Under the pieces are notes generated by a model. That model was not told where the DNA came from and ran no database searches. It saw only the letters and a list, made by a program, of their open reading frames with translations. From positions 157,318 through 221,317 of the forward strand of contig NZ_QEAS01000005.1 of the NCBI RefSeq assembly GCF_003130405.1: a stretch of 64,000 nt of DNA. The letters are read 5' to 3'. A program made the translations under genes and the position numbers. Shown one piece after another: positions 46,032 through 54,575 of the stretch. Position 1 is the stretch's first letter; every line of letters starts with the position of its first letter. The DNA is from Pararcticibacter amylolyticus (GTDB lineage Bacteria > Bacteroidota > Bacteroidia > Sphingobacteriales > Sphingobacteriaceae).

Positions 46032-47822
46032 ATGAACACAGCAATAAAAAAGATTCCAGCACTAGTCCTCCTTTTTTTTACCGGTTTTGCCGGGCTTATG
46101 GACGCGAAAGCACAAAATCCCATTGTTCAAACAAGATATACTGCTGATCCGGCCCCAATGGTATATAAGGATACGCTATTTTTATATACCAGCCACGATG
46201 AGGACAATTCAACCTGGTTTGTGATGAAAGACTGGCATGTGTATTCAACAACGGATATGGTGAATTGGGTTGACCGTGGAAGCCCTCTGTCTCTTGGTAC
46301 TTTTAAATGGGCTGAGAAAGATGCCTGGGCTTCCCAGTGCATCGAGCGCAACGGGAAGTTCTACTGGTACATTTGTGCAAATGATAAGGATTCCCATGGG
46401 ATGGCCATTGGGGTGGCGGTATCCGACAGCCCTGCCGGTCCTTTTAAGGACGCACTGGGGAAACCTCTTGTTTCCGGCGGATGGGGCTTTATCGATCCGA
46501 CGGTCTTCATTGATGACGATGGTCAGGCCTATTTATATTGGGGAAATCCTCATCTGTACTATGTGAAGCTCAATAGCGATATGGTTTCATATGAGGAGGG
46601 TACAGGAGTTGTGAAAGTTCCTCTGACAGAAGAGGGGTTTAAGCTACGTATTCATAACGCGCACAATACGTTTGAATGGGCTGAGTCGATAGACGGCCTG
46701 GCTTCGCATGTTGTGAAGAGCAAGGCAGGGGATAAGTATTACTGGTATGTAAGCGCAACGGAAAAGAATAGCAACAGGAAGGTGATCGGAGTGGCGGTAG
46801 GAGACAGGGCCATCGGGCCTTTCTCTGATGTATTGGGTAAGCCTTTCATTACGGAGTATTGTGATGGGGCAAATATCAATCCGACTGTTATATGGGATGA
46901 AGCAAAGCAGGCCTGGCTTACCTGGGGGGCATCTGATCTGTGGTATACGAAACTGAACAGTGATATGATATCATCCGCCGCAGGGTTTGGACCGGAGAAG
47001 ATCCCGGATGGGAGGAAAGAGTGGTTTCGTAACCAGATCAATGGTACGGTAAACAGCACTGAAAAGAGATTTACGACCTATGAAGAAGGGCCGTGGGTTT
47101 ATAAGCGAAACCAGCGTTATTACCTGTTCTATCCGGCGGGTGGTGTGCCGGAACACCTGGCGTATTCGACGAGTGAGAGCCTTTCAAATCCAGACTGGAA
47201 GTATGGAGATACCGTCATGGCGATCATTAAGAAGGGCGGTGCCTTTACTAATCATCCGGGAGTAGTGGATTACAAGGGAAAAACCTATCTTTTTTACCAC
47301 AATGGGGCATTGCCGGGTGGCGGTGGGTTTAACCGTTCTGTTTGTGTGGACGAACTGCTTTTTAATGATGACGGATCGGTTCGGGAAGTTACTCCGACAG
47401 CGGGGATAGAAGATGCAGTGGGAACTCTTAATCCTTTTAATCGTGTTGAGGCTGAAACTATCGCCTGGTCTTCCGGCCTTAAAACTGCCAGGGACAGTGA
47501 AAACGGGGGGATATATGTAACTGATGTCCATAATGGGGATTATATCAAAATAAGGGGAGTTGATTTCAAAAAAGGTGCTTCGTCTTTTAGCGCGGGTGCA
47601 GCGGCTGAGGCCGGAGGGATAATTGAAGTGAGGCTTGACAGCCTGAGCGGGCCTCTCGCCGGGGCACTGCAGGTTAAAAGTACAGGTGGGACGAACAAAT
47701 GGAAATCTTTTTCTGCGAAGATGAAAAATATTGAGGGCTTACATGATATTTTTCTCGTTTTCAGGGGGAAGGACGGAGAGTTATTCAATTTCGACTGGTG
47801 GCGTTTTGCGCCGGTCAAATAG
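46032..47822 (+). CDS. GH43 enzyme with internal propeller duplication and C-terminal CBM6
   Basis: A 596-residue secreted enzyme (signal ALVLLFFTGFAGLMDAKAQ). GH43 catalytic residues are D39 (ADPAP, base), D155 (FIDPT, pKa modulator) and E352 (EEGPW, acid). A CBM6-like domain fills about 450-595 (FNRVEAETIAWSSG to FNFDWWRF). Oddly, residues 90-190 and 213-315 are a duplicated two-blade unit: TFKWAE/TFEWAE, IGVAVSDSPAGPF/IGVAVGDRAIGPF, YYVKLNSDMVS/WYTKLNSDMIS. In copy 2 the modulator Asp is Asn283 (NINPT). The related GH43 at 63054-64000 lacks the second copy. Arabinofuranosidase or xylosidase activity is likely. First gene of the GH43-GH27-GH3-GH97-GH31 run. Confidence 0.88.
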   Translation: MNTAIKKIPALVLLFFTGFAGLMDAKAQNPIVQTRYTADPAPMVYKDTLFLYTSHDEDNSTWFVMKDWHVYSTTDMVNWVDRGSPLSLGTFKWAEKDAWASQCIERNGKFYWYICANDKDSHGMAIGVAVSDSPAGPFKDALGKPLVSGGWGFIDPTVFIDDDGQAYLYWGNPHLYYVKLNSDMVSYEEGTGVVKVPLTEEGFKLRIHNAHNTFEWAESIDGLASHVVKSKAGDKYYWYVSATEKNSNRKVIGVAVGDRAIGPFSDVLGKPFITEYCDGANINPTVIWDEAKQAWLTWGASDLWYTKLNSDMISSAAGFGPEKIPDGRKEWFRNQINGTVNSTEKRFTTYEEGPWVYKRNQRYYLFYPAGGVPEHLAYSTSESLSNPDWKYGDTVMAIIKKGGAFTNHPGVVDYKGKTYLFYHNGALPGGGGFNRSVCVDELLFNDDGSVREVTPTAGIEDAVGTLNPFNRVEAETIAWSSGLKTARDSENGGIYVTDVHNGDYIKIRGVDFKKGASSFSAGAAAEAGGIIEVRLDSLSGPLAGALQVKSTGGTNKWKSFSAKMKNIEGLHDIFLVFRGKDGELFNFDWWRFAPVK

Positions 47823-47863
47823 CGGTTTAATAGTTTTTTTTCTTACATAATCTTGTTATCTGA

Positions 47864-49909
47864 ATGATTTTGAAAAGCAATATGAATCAGGCTGTCTTTG
47901 CAGTCATCTTTTCTCTGATTGGTCTTCTTTGGACAGATGTGCTCCGGGCTCAGACTGTGTGGCTGGATGAACTCGATCTAAGTGTGGCGACCCAGGGGTA
48001 TGGTATGCCGGGGAAGAAAAAGTCTGTTGAGGGTAAACCTATTACCATCGCGGGAAAGACTTTTGAACGTGGTTTCGGAACTCATGCGGAAAGTTCGCTT
48101 TTTATACAGCTGGATGGAAAAGCATCTTCTTTCAACGCCATGGTGGGCATAGATGATGAGGTTGCGGGCCATGAGCCTGCAGCAGAGTTTCATGTGATTG
48201 GGGACGGAAAAAAACTCTGGTCAAGCGGGGTGATGCGCCTGGGCGACTCAGCCAGGCCGTGTTCTGTTGCCCTTGCCGGTGTTAAGAAGCTCGAACTGGT
48301 AGTTAGTGACGGAGGGAATGGAAACTATTATGATCATGCCGACTGGGCTGACGCTAAATTTGAGGCTTCAGGTGTAAACTCCTTTGTTACTACTAACCCG
48401 GTATCCAGCGTGCCCTATATACTTACTCCCGCACCGCCAGCATCACCAAGGATTAATGGGGCGACTGTATTTGGGGTGAGGCCTGGCTCTCCTTTCTTAT
48501 TCCGTATCCCCGCTACAGGCGATCGGCCAATGACCTTCTCGGCATCCGGCTTGCCGAAAGGCTTGAAAATAGATGCAAAAACGGGGATTATTACGGGACA
48601 GATTTCGAAAGCCGGGACCTTTAATGTTATGCTCGGCGCGAAAAATGCCAAAGGTACAGCATCAAAGAAATTCCGGATCGTTTGTGGTGACCGTATCGGC
48701 CTCACTCCTCCGATGGGCTGGAATAGCTGGAACTGCTTCGCCGGAGAGGTTTCGGCTGATAAAGTAAAGAGGGCCGCTGATGCGCTGGTAAAGAGCGGCC
48801 TGGTTAATCATGGCTGGACGTATATCAATATTGATGATTTCTGGCAGAACCACCGGGATTCCAAGGATCAGACACTGCGGGGCAAGCTGCGTGACGACTC
48901 CGGCAGGATCGTTCCAAATGCGAGGTTTGGCGATATGAAGCCGCTGGCAGATTATGTTCATGACCTTGGCCTGAAGATAGGGATCTATTCAAGCCCGGGT
49001 CCATGGACCTGTGGTGGTTGTGCGGGTAGTTACGGGTATGAAAAACAGGATGCGGAAAGTTATGCCAAATGGGGATTTGATTACCTTAAGTATGACTGGT
49101 GCAGTTATGGTGGTGTTATCAACGGCATGCCGGATAATGATCCCTATAAAGTAGGCTCTTTATCGTATCAGGGCGGCGGCGATTTGCCAACCGCTGTTAA
49201 GCCCTTTAAGATAATGGGAGATTTTCTTCGTGACCAACCACGTGACATTATTTATAGTTTATGCCAGTATGGGATGTCGGATGTATGGAAATGGGGCGGT
49301 TCGGTTGGAGGGACTTCCTGGCGTACCACAAATGATATTACTGATACCTGGGTAAGTGTAAAGAATATTGCTCTGGACCAGGACAAGGCTGCAGCCTGGG
49401 CAAAGCCCGGAAACTGGAATGACCCCGATATGCTGGTGGTAGGTACGGTGGGTTGGGGAAATCCTCATCCCAGTCGCCTTAAGCCAGACGAACAGTATCT
49501 TCACATCAGCTTGTGGAGCCTGTTTTCGTCACCTCTTCTGATTGGCTGTGATATGGAAAAACTGGATGATTTTACGTTGAACCTGCTCACTAATGATGAA
49601 GTGATTGCAATCAACCAGGATCCGCTTGGCAGGCAAGCCACTTGTGTGTATACAGACGGAGACCTTCGCGTGTATGTGAAGGAACTGGAAGATGGCAGCC
49701 GTGTGGCTGGTTTCTGCAATTTTGGTCTGGAGAAAGTAAGTCTGTCGTTCCGCAATTTTGCGAAGCTGGGTATTTCAGGCCGGCAGAAAGTGCGCGATCT
49801 ATGGAGGCAGAAAGATGTTGTCACCCTTGAAGACGGGCAAAGTGAGCTGTCGTTAAATATCCCTGTACACGGAGTTCTGTTATATAAGTTTACGTCTTCG
49901 AACAAGTAA
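47864..49909 (+). CDS. GH27 alpha-galactosidase / beta-L-arabinopyranosidase with NPCBM domain
   Basis: A 681-residue secreted enzyme. An N-terminal NPCBM domain (about 30-170: ERGFGTHAESSLFIQLDG) and a putative Ig domain (about 185-275: GLPKGLKIDAKTGIITG) precede the GH27 barrel (about 280-585) and a beta-sandwich. The nucleophile is D411 in YLKYDWCS and the acid/base D491 in WRTTNDITDTW; GWNSWNCF and NWNDPDMLVVG are also present. ATG at 47864 is taken, with 47882 an alternative. GH27 enzymes remove alpha-galactose or beta-L-arabinopyranose; choosing between them needs a subsite comparison. It lies 41 bp after GH43 and 11 bp before GH3, so it is in one operon with them. Confidence 0.92.
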   Translation: MILKSNMNQAVFAVIFSLIGLLWTDVLRAQTVWLDELDLSVATQGYGMPGKKKSVEGKPITIAGKTFERGFGTHAESSLFIQLDGKASSFNAMVGIDDEVAGHEPAAEFHVIGDGKKLWSSGVMRLGDSARPCSVALAGVKKLELVVSDGGNGNYYDHADWADAKFEASGVNSFVTTNPVSSVPYILTPAPPASPRINGATVFGVRPGSPFLFRIPATGDRPMTFSASGLPKGLKIDAKTGIITGQISKAGTFNVMLGAKNAKGTASKKFRIVCGDRIGLTPPMGWNSWNCFAGEVSADKVKRAADALVKSGLVNHGWTYINIDDFWQNHRDSKDQTLRGKLRDDSGRIVPNARFGDMKPLADYVHDLGLKIGIYSSPGPWTCGGCAGSYGYEKQDAESYAKWGFDYLKYDWCSYGGVINGMPDNDPYKVGSLSYQGGGDLPTAVKPFKIMGDFLRDQPRDIIYSLCQYGMSDVWKWGGSVGGTSWRTTNDITDTWVSVKNIALDQDKAAAWAKPGNWNDPDMLVVGTVGWGNPHPSRLKPDEQYLHISLWSLFSSPLLIGCDMEKLDDFTLNLLTNDEVIAINQDPLGRQATCVYTDGDLRVYVKELEDGSRVAGFCNFGLEKVSLSFRNFAKLGISGRQKVRDLWRQKDVVTLEDGQSELSLNIPVHGVLLYKFTSSNK

Positions 49910-49920
49910 AAATTATTGTC

Positions 49921-52530
49921 ATGAAACCCGGAAATACGATTACAATATTTTGTTTTTTGCTGGTTATTTTGTCAGCAGGCAGGCTTTCCGGCCAGGTACT
50001 TCCATATAAAAATCCTTCCCTGTCTTCCGAAGAAAGGGCCAGGGATCTGATCTCCCGTCTGACGCTGGAGGAAAAGGCTTTACTAATGATGGATGAATCA
50101 AAGCCTGTCCCGAGGCTTGGTATCAAGAAGTTCAGTTGGTGGAGTGAGGCGCTCCACGGACTGGCTAACACGGATAGCGTGACCGTTTTTCCGGAACCTA
50201 TAGGGATGGCGGCATCATTTAATGATTCCCTCGTCTACAGAATATTTGATGCTGCTTCAGACGAAGTACGCGCAAAATATCATGCGGCTCAGAGACGGGG
50301 GCAGGAGAGCCGGCGGTTCCTGGGGCTTTCTGTCTGGACACCCAACGTGAATATTTTCAGGGATCCGAGGTGGGGACGGGGACAGGAAACTTACGGAGAA
50401 GATCCTTACCTGACATCTCGCATGGGAGTGGCAGTGGTGAAGGGATTACAAGGCCCGGCAAATTCGAAGTACAGAAAACTTCTTGCATGCGCGAAGCACT
50501 ATGCAGTGCATTCAGGCCCGGAATGGAGCCGTCATGAGCTGAACCTGAACAACGTTAGTCCCCGGGACTTGTGGGAGACTTATTTGCCGGCATTTAAGTC
50601 ATTGGTGCAGGAAGCGGACGTAAGGCAGGTAATGTGTGCCTATCAGCGGCTCGATGACGAGCCTTGCTGCGGAAATAATCGTTTGTTACAGACAATTCTA
50701 CGCGACGACTGGGGATTTAAACATCTTGTGGTATCCGACTGCGGGGCCATAACCGACTTCTTTACGAGCCACAAGGTTTCATCTGATTCCGTTCATGCTG
50801 CCGCAAAAGGTGTTATTGCAGGTACCGACGTTGAGTGCGTGTGGGACAGATATGCCTATGGAACATTGCCTGACGCGGTTAAGCGGGGCCTGATACCAGA
50901 GGATAAGATTGATAAAAGTTTACTCCGGGTTCTGACAGCCCGTTTCGATCTGGGTGAAATGGATGATGACTCACTGGTGCCATGGTCAAAAATTCCGGCA
51001 TCGGTCATCAATAATGACGAACACAGGAGGCTGGCGTTGGAAATGTCACGTGAATCAATGACACTCCTGCAGAACCGGAACAGGCTGTTGCCTCTTTCAG
51101 TCAGAAAGAGAAAAATTGCGGTGATAGGTCCGAATGCAGATAACGAACCCATGTTATGGGGAAACTATAATGGTAAGCCAATAAGAACGATTACTATCCT
51201 GAAGGGGATTCAATCGAAGCTTGGAGATGGGAACGTGGTGTATGACAAGGCCTGTGATCTTGTTGAAAACAAAGTGATGGAGAGTTATTTCTCAAAGACC
51301 TCTGCCGGCGGCAAAACTGGATTTAAAGCGTCTTACTGGAATAACCGGGATATGAAGGGTGAGGTGGTTACCACGCGGCAGATCGGCGAGCCGGTAAAGT
51401 TAACAACTGCGGGTCAGCATGAGTTTGCCTCGGGGGTACGGCTGGAAGCCTTTTCAGCAAAGTACGAAACTGAGTTTCAAGCGCCGGAAACCGAAGAAAT
51501 CGTGTTTAAATGCGGAGCCACAGGTTACTTTGAACTGCTCGTAAACGACAGCTCTCTTGTTAAATACAATAATTGGAGGACCCTGCCTTCCAGAGTTCCC
51601 TATAAAGTGGAGAAGGGTCGAAAGTATGCAATTGAAATCCGGTATGCCCAACTGAATAACTGGCAGGCAAACCTGGAGTTTGATTTTGGTAAGGAGCTGG
51701 ATGTTGATTTTACAGGCTTGATCAATAAATTGAAAGGGATAGATGAGGTTGTGTTTGTGGGTGGGCTCTCTACACTTCTTGAGGGCGAAGAAATGCCGGT
51801 ATCTTATCCTGGTTTTAAAGGAGGCGACCGCACAGATATAGAGTTGCCTGAAGTGCAGCGAAATTGCTTAAAAGCACTGAAGGCCGCCGGGAAGAAAGTC
51901 GTTTTCGTGAATTGCTCGGGTTCGCCCGTGGCGCTGGTTCCGGAGACCCAGACATGCGATGCTATTCTTCAGGCCTGGTATGGAGGAGAGTCGGGAGGGC
52001 TGGCTGTTGCCGATGTGCTGTTTGGAGATTATAATCCCTCCGGAAAACTGCCGGTTACATTTTACAAAAGTACGTCTCAGCTTGCGGGATTTGAAGACTA
52101 CTCGATGAAGGGCCGCACGTACCGGTTTATGTCTGATCCACTCTTTTCGTTCGGGCACGGGCTTAGTTACACAACCTTCTCGATCGGCAATGCGCATATC
52201 AGCAAACAGATAATAGACAAGGGAGAAACAGTTACTCTGAACCTGCCTGTAAAAAACACGGGAAAGATGAATGGAACTGAAATCTTACAGGTATATGTGA
52301 GAAAGGGAAATGATCAGGGCGGACCTCTGAAGACTCTCAGGGGATTTAAAAGAGTGAGCGTTGCAGCCGGAAAGAGTGCCAGTGAAACGGTTGAACTCCC
52401 TTATTCTGCTTTTGAATTTTATAATGAGGAGAAACTAAAAATGGAGGTAACTCCGGGTGAGTACGAACTTTTGTATGGAAACAGTTCTGACGACCGGAGT
52501 TTGAAGAAGATTAAAGTGTCCGTATTGTAA
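49921..52530 (+). CDS. GH3 beta-xylosidase/beta-glucosidase with PA14 insert
   Basis: An 869-residue GH3 enzyme with a signal peptide (ITIFCFLLVILSAGRLSGQ). The barrel contains DPRWGRGQETYGEDP, CAKHYAVHSGPEWSRH and the nucleophile D273 in LVVSDCGAITDFF. A PA14-like module is inserted at about 475-595 (FKASYWNNRDMKGE to GYFELLVNDS), then GH3_C (LEGEEMPVSYPGFKGGDRT) and a C-terminal fibronectin-III-like domain. It is a paralogue of the GH3 at 28202-30967. GAEMPV-like and GDRT motifs are shared with Bacteroidota enzymes annotated as xylan 1,4-beta-xylosidases. It lies 11 bp after GH27. Confidence 0.92.
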   Translation: MKPGNTITIFCFLLVILSAGRLSGQVLPYKNPSLSSEERARDLISRLTLEEKALLMMDESKPVPRLGIKKFSWWSEALHGLANTDSVTVFPEPIGMAASFNDSLVYRIFDAASDEVRAKYHAAQRRGQESRRFLGLSVWTPNVNIFRDPRWGRGQETYGEDPYLTSRMGVAVVKGLQGPANSKYRKLLACAKHYAVHSGPEWSRHELNLNNVSPRDLWETYLPAFKSLVQEADVRQVMCAYQRLDDEPCCGNNRLLQTILRDDWGFKHLVVSDCGAITDFFTSHKVSSDSVHAAAKGVIAGTDVECVWDRYAYGTLPDAVKRGLIPEDKIDKSLLRVLTARFDLGEMDDDSLVPWSKIPASVINNDEHRRLALEMSRESMTLLQNRNRLLPLSVRKRKIAVIGPNADNEPMLWGNYNGKPIRTITILKGIQSKLGDGNVVYDKACDLVENKVMESYFSKTSAGGKTGFKASYWNNRDMKGEVVTTRQIGEPVKLTTAGQHEFASGVRLEAFSAKYETEFQAPETEEIVFKCGATGYFELLVNDSSLVKYNNWRTLPSRVPYKVEKGRKYAIEIRYAQLNNWQANLEFDFGKELDVDFTGLINKLKGIDEVVFVGGLSTLLEGEEMPVSYPGFKGGDRTDIELPEVQRNCLKALKAAGKKVVFVNCSGSPVALVPETQTCDAILQAWYGGESGGLAVADVLFGDYNPSGKLPVTFYKSTSQLAGFEDYSMKGRTYRFMSDPLFSFGHGLSYTTFSIGNAHISKQIIDKGETVTLNLPVKNTGKMNGTEILQVYVRKGNDQGGPLKTLRGFKRVSVAAGKSASETVELPYSAFEFYNEEKLKMEVTPGEYELLYGNSSDDRSLKKIKVSVL

Positions 52531-52579
52531 ACGTAGGATTGTGCCGCTGCACGTGAATATCAACAAGAATTGCCTGAAT

Positions 52580-54547
52580 ATGAGCTCAACTAACCAATAT
52601 AATACTGCGACGAAGCTGCGGATTCTTACTGCACTGATCCTTTTACTGATTGCTTTCCCCGGTGTCGCACAGAAGATGAATGTGTCATCGCCTAACGGAA
52701 AAATAAAAGTCTCTTTGTATTCCGCAAGCGGAACAGATGCCGGAGCCTGGTATCTGAAAGTGTTTTATTCGGACAGCGGTAAGGTACAGGACGTTATCTC
52801 ACGAATCGATCTTGGCCTGGTACGCAGTGACCAGGATTTTTCGAAGGAACTGCGTTTTGTAAAGGCAGGAAAACCGTTGGCAATAGAAGATCACTATGAA
52901 GTGACGCATGGCAAACGGAAAATCTGCGATAACAAAGGAAATGAGGTGACCGTTTCTTTTCTTAACCAGGCGAAGTCGCGTTTGAATATCATTGTCAGAG
53001 CTTACAACGATGGTATGGTATTCAGGTATGAATTTCCGGAAAAGGCCGGCACTTTCACTGTTAAGGACGAACTGACCTCTTATTCTGTGCATGATTCGGT
53101 TACACGATGGATGGAACGCTGGAACCCCGCAAACGAGGGACTGTATAATCAGATGAAGGGAGAGAATATTCAGCAGAGAGAGTGGTGTTATCCGGCTCTT
53201 TTCAATACTGCCGGTAAAAGTTGCTGGTTTCTGCTGCATGAAGCAGATGTGAACAGGGCTTATTGTGGATCCAAACTAAGCAATATGCAGGACAGGTCCG
53301 GGTATAAGATCACTTTTCCTGATCAGCGGGATGGCAATGGTATGGGATCTTCTTTACCTGTCATAAAACTTCCATGGAAATCACCCTGGAGGGTAGCGAT
53401 CATTGGCAGCCTGGCAAAAGTCGCAGAATCGACCTTAGTGCAGGATGTTTCTCCGGCATCCGTGCTAAAAAATACAAACTGGATCAAGCCAGGACTGGTT
53501 TCCTGGAATTACTGGTCTGACAACCACGGAACAAAAGATTATAAGACAGTATGTGCGTTTGCTGATCTTGCCGCGCGCATGAACTGGCCATACACCTTGC
53601 TTGACTGGGAATGGGATGCCATGGCTAATGGAGGGAACCTGGAAGACGCAGTCAGATATATTTTGTCCAAAGGCGTGAAGCCCCTGATCTGGTATAACTC
53701 GGGGGGAAAGCACACTTATGTACCCGCAACACCAAGAGACCGGATGCTGACACATGAGAATCGTGTGGAAGAATTTACAAAGCTAAAGAAGATGGGCTTT
53801 GCCGGAGTGAAAGTAGATTTTTTTGAAAGTGAGAAGCAGGATATGATCAATTATTACCTGGATATCCTGGAAGATGCAGCAAAATTTGAAATGATGGTGT
53901 ATTTTCATGGGTGTATAGTTCCGAGGGGCTGGGAGAGAACGTATCCTAATCTCATGACATCTGAAGCAGTGCGAGGGGCGGAGTGGTACAATAACGGGCC
54001 GGAGTTTACCAACACAGCTCCCGAGCATAACTGCATCTTACCCTTTACCCGGAATGTTGTGGGACCGATGGATTATACGCCTGTTACCTTTACGAATTCT
54101 CAATTTCCTCATCTTACTTCCTACGGACATGAACTGGCTTTAAGCGTTTTGTTTGAATCAGGATTACAACATTTTGCCGATCGCCCGGAGGGCTATGACG
54201 CCCTGCCTGATGCTGCGAGAGCATTCCTTAAGGATGTTCCCAATGCCTGGGATGATATCAGGCTGCTGGACGGTTACCCCGGGAAAGATGCCATCGTAGC
54301 ACGCCGGAAAGGGAATAAGTGGTACATCGGCGGTATTAATTCGGAGCTTAGGGAAAAAAGGAAAACCTTAAAGCTTGATTTTTTACCCGAAGGTGTTCGT
54401 TTTAAACTGACGCTCATAGCGGATGGAAAGCACGATAAAGTTTTGGATACCCAATATATGGTGACTGACAGCAAAGGATCTCTGGACGTGAAAATGCTTC
54501 GGAGAGGAGGTTTTGCAGCCGTATTGATACCAATGAACGAAGGTTAA
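52580..54547 (+). CDS. GH97 glycoside hydrolase, retaining type (second copy)
   Basis: A 655-residue GH97 enzyme counted from the ATG at 52580; a GTG at 52541 is possible but gives a long lead before the signal peptide (ILTALILLLIAFPGVAQ). The nucleophile position is D413 in FAGVKVDFFESEKQD, the retaining-type pattern. Other marks are LVSWNYWSDNHGTKDYKT, PLIWYNSGG, YFHGCIVPRGWERTYPNLMTSEA and YPGKDAIVARRKGNKWYIGG. It is clearly diverged from the GH97 at 39280-41229, suggesting different linkage or acceptor preference. It lies in the hydrolase operon, 49 bp after GH3 and 28 bp before GH31. Confidence 0.9.
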   Translation: MSSTNQYNTATKLRILTALILLLIAFPGVAQKMNVSSPNGKIKVSLYSASGTDAGAWYLKVFYSDSGKVQDVISRIDLGLVRSDQDFSKELRFVKAGKPLAIEDHYEVTHGKRKICDNKGNEVTVSFLNQAKSRLNIIVRAYNDGMVFRYEFPEKAGTFTVKDELTSYSVHDSVTRWMERWNPANEGLYNQMKGENIQQREWCYPALFNTAGKSCWFLLHEADVNRAYCGSKLSNMQDRSGYKITFPDQRDGNGMGSSLPVIKLPWKSPWRVAIIGSLAKVAESTLVQDVSPASVLKNTNWIKPGLVSWNYWSDNHGTKDYKTVCAFADLAARMNWPYTLLDWEWDAMANGGNLEDAVRYILSKGVKPLIWYNSGGKHTYVPATPRDRMLTHENRVEEFTKLKKMGFAGVKVDFFESEKQDMINYYLDILEDAAKFEMMVYFHGCIVPRGWERTYPNLMTSEAVRGAEWYNNGPEFTNTAPEHNCILPFTRNVVGPMDYTPVTFTNSQFPHLTSYGHELALSVLFESGLQHFADRPEGYDALPDAARAFLKDVPNAWDDIRLLDGYPGKDAIVARRKGNKWYIGGINSELREKRKTLKLDFLPEGVRFKLTLIADGKHDKVLDTQYMVTDSKGSLDVKMLRRGGFAAVLIPMNEG

Positions 54548-54575
54548 AGACTTTAGTTATTTCTCTTTCTTAAAC

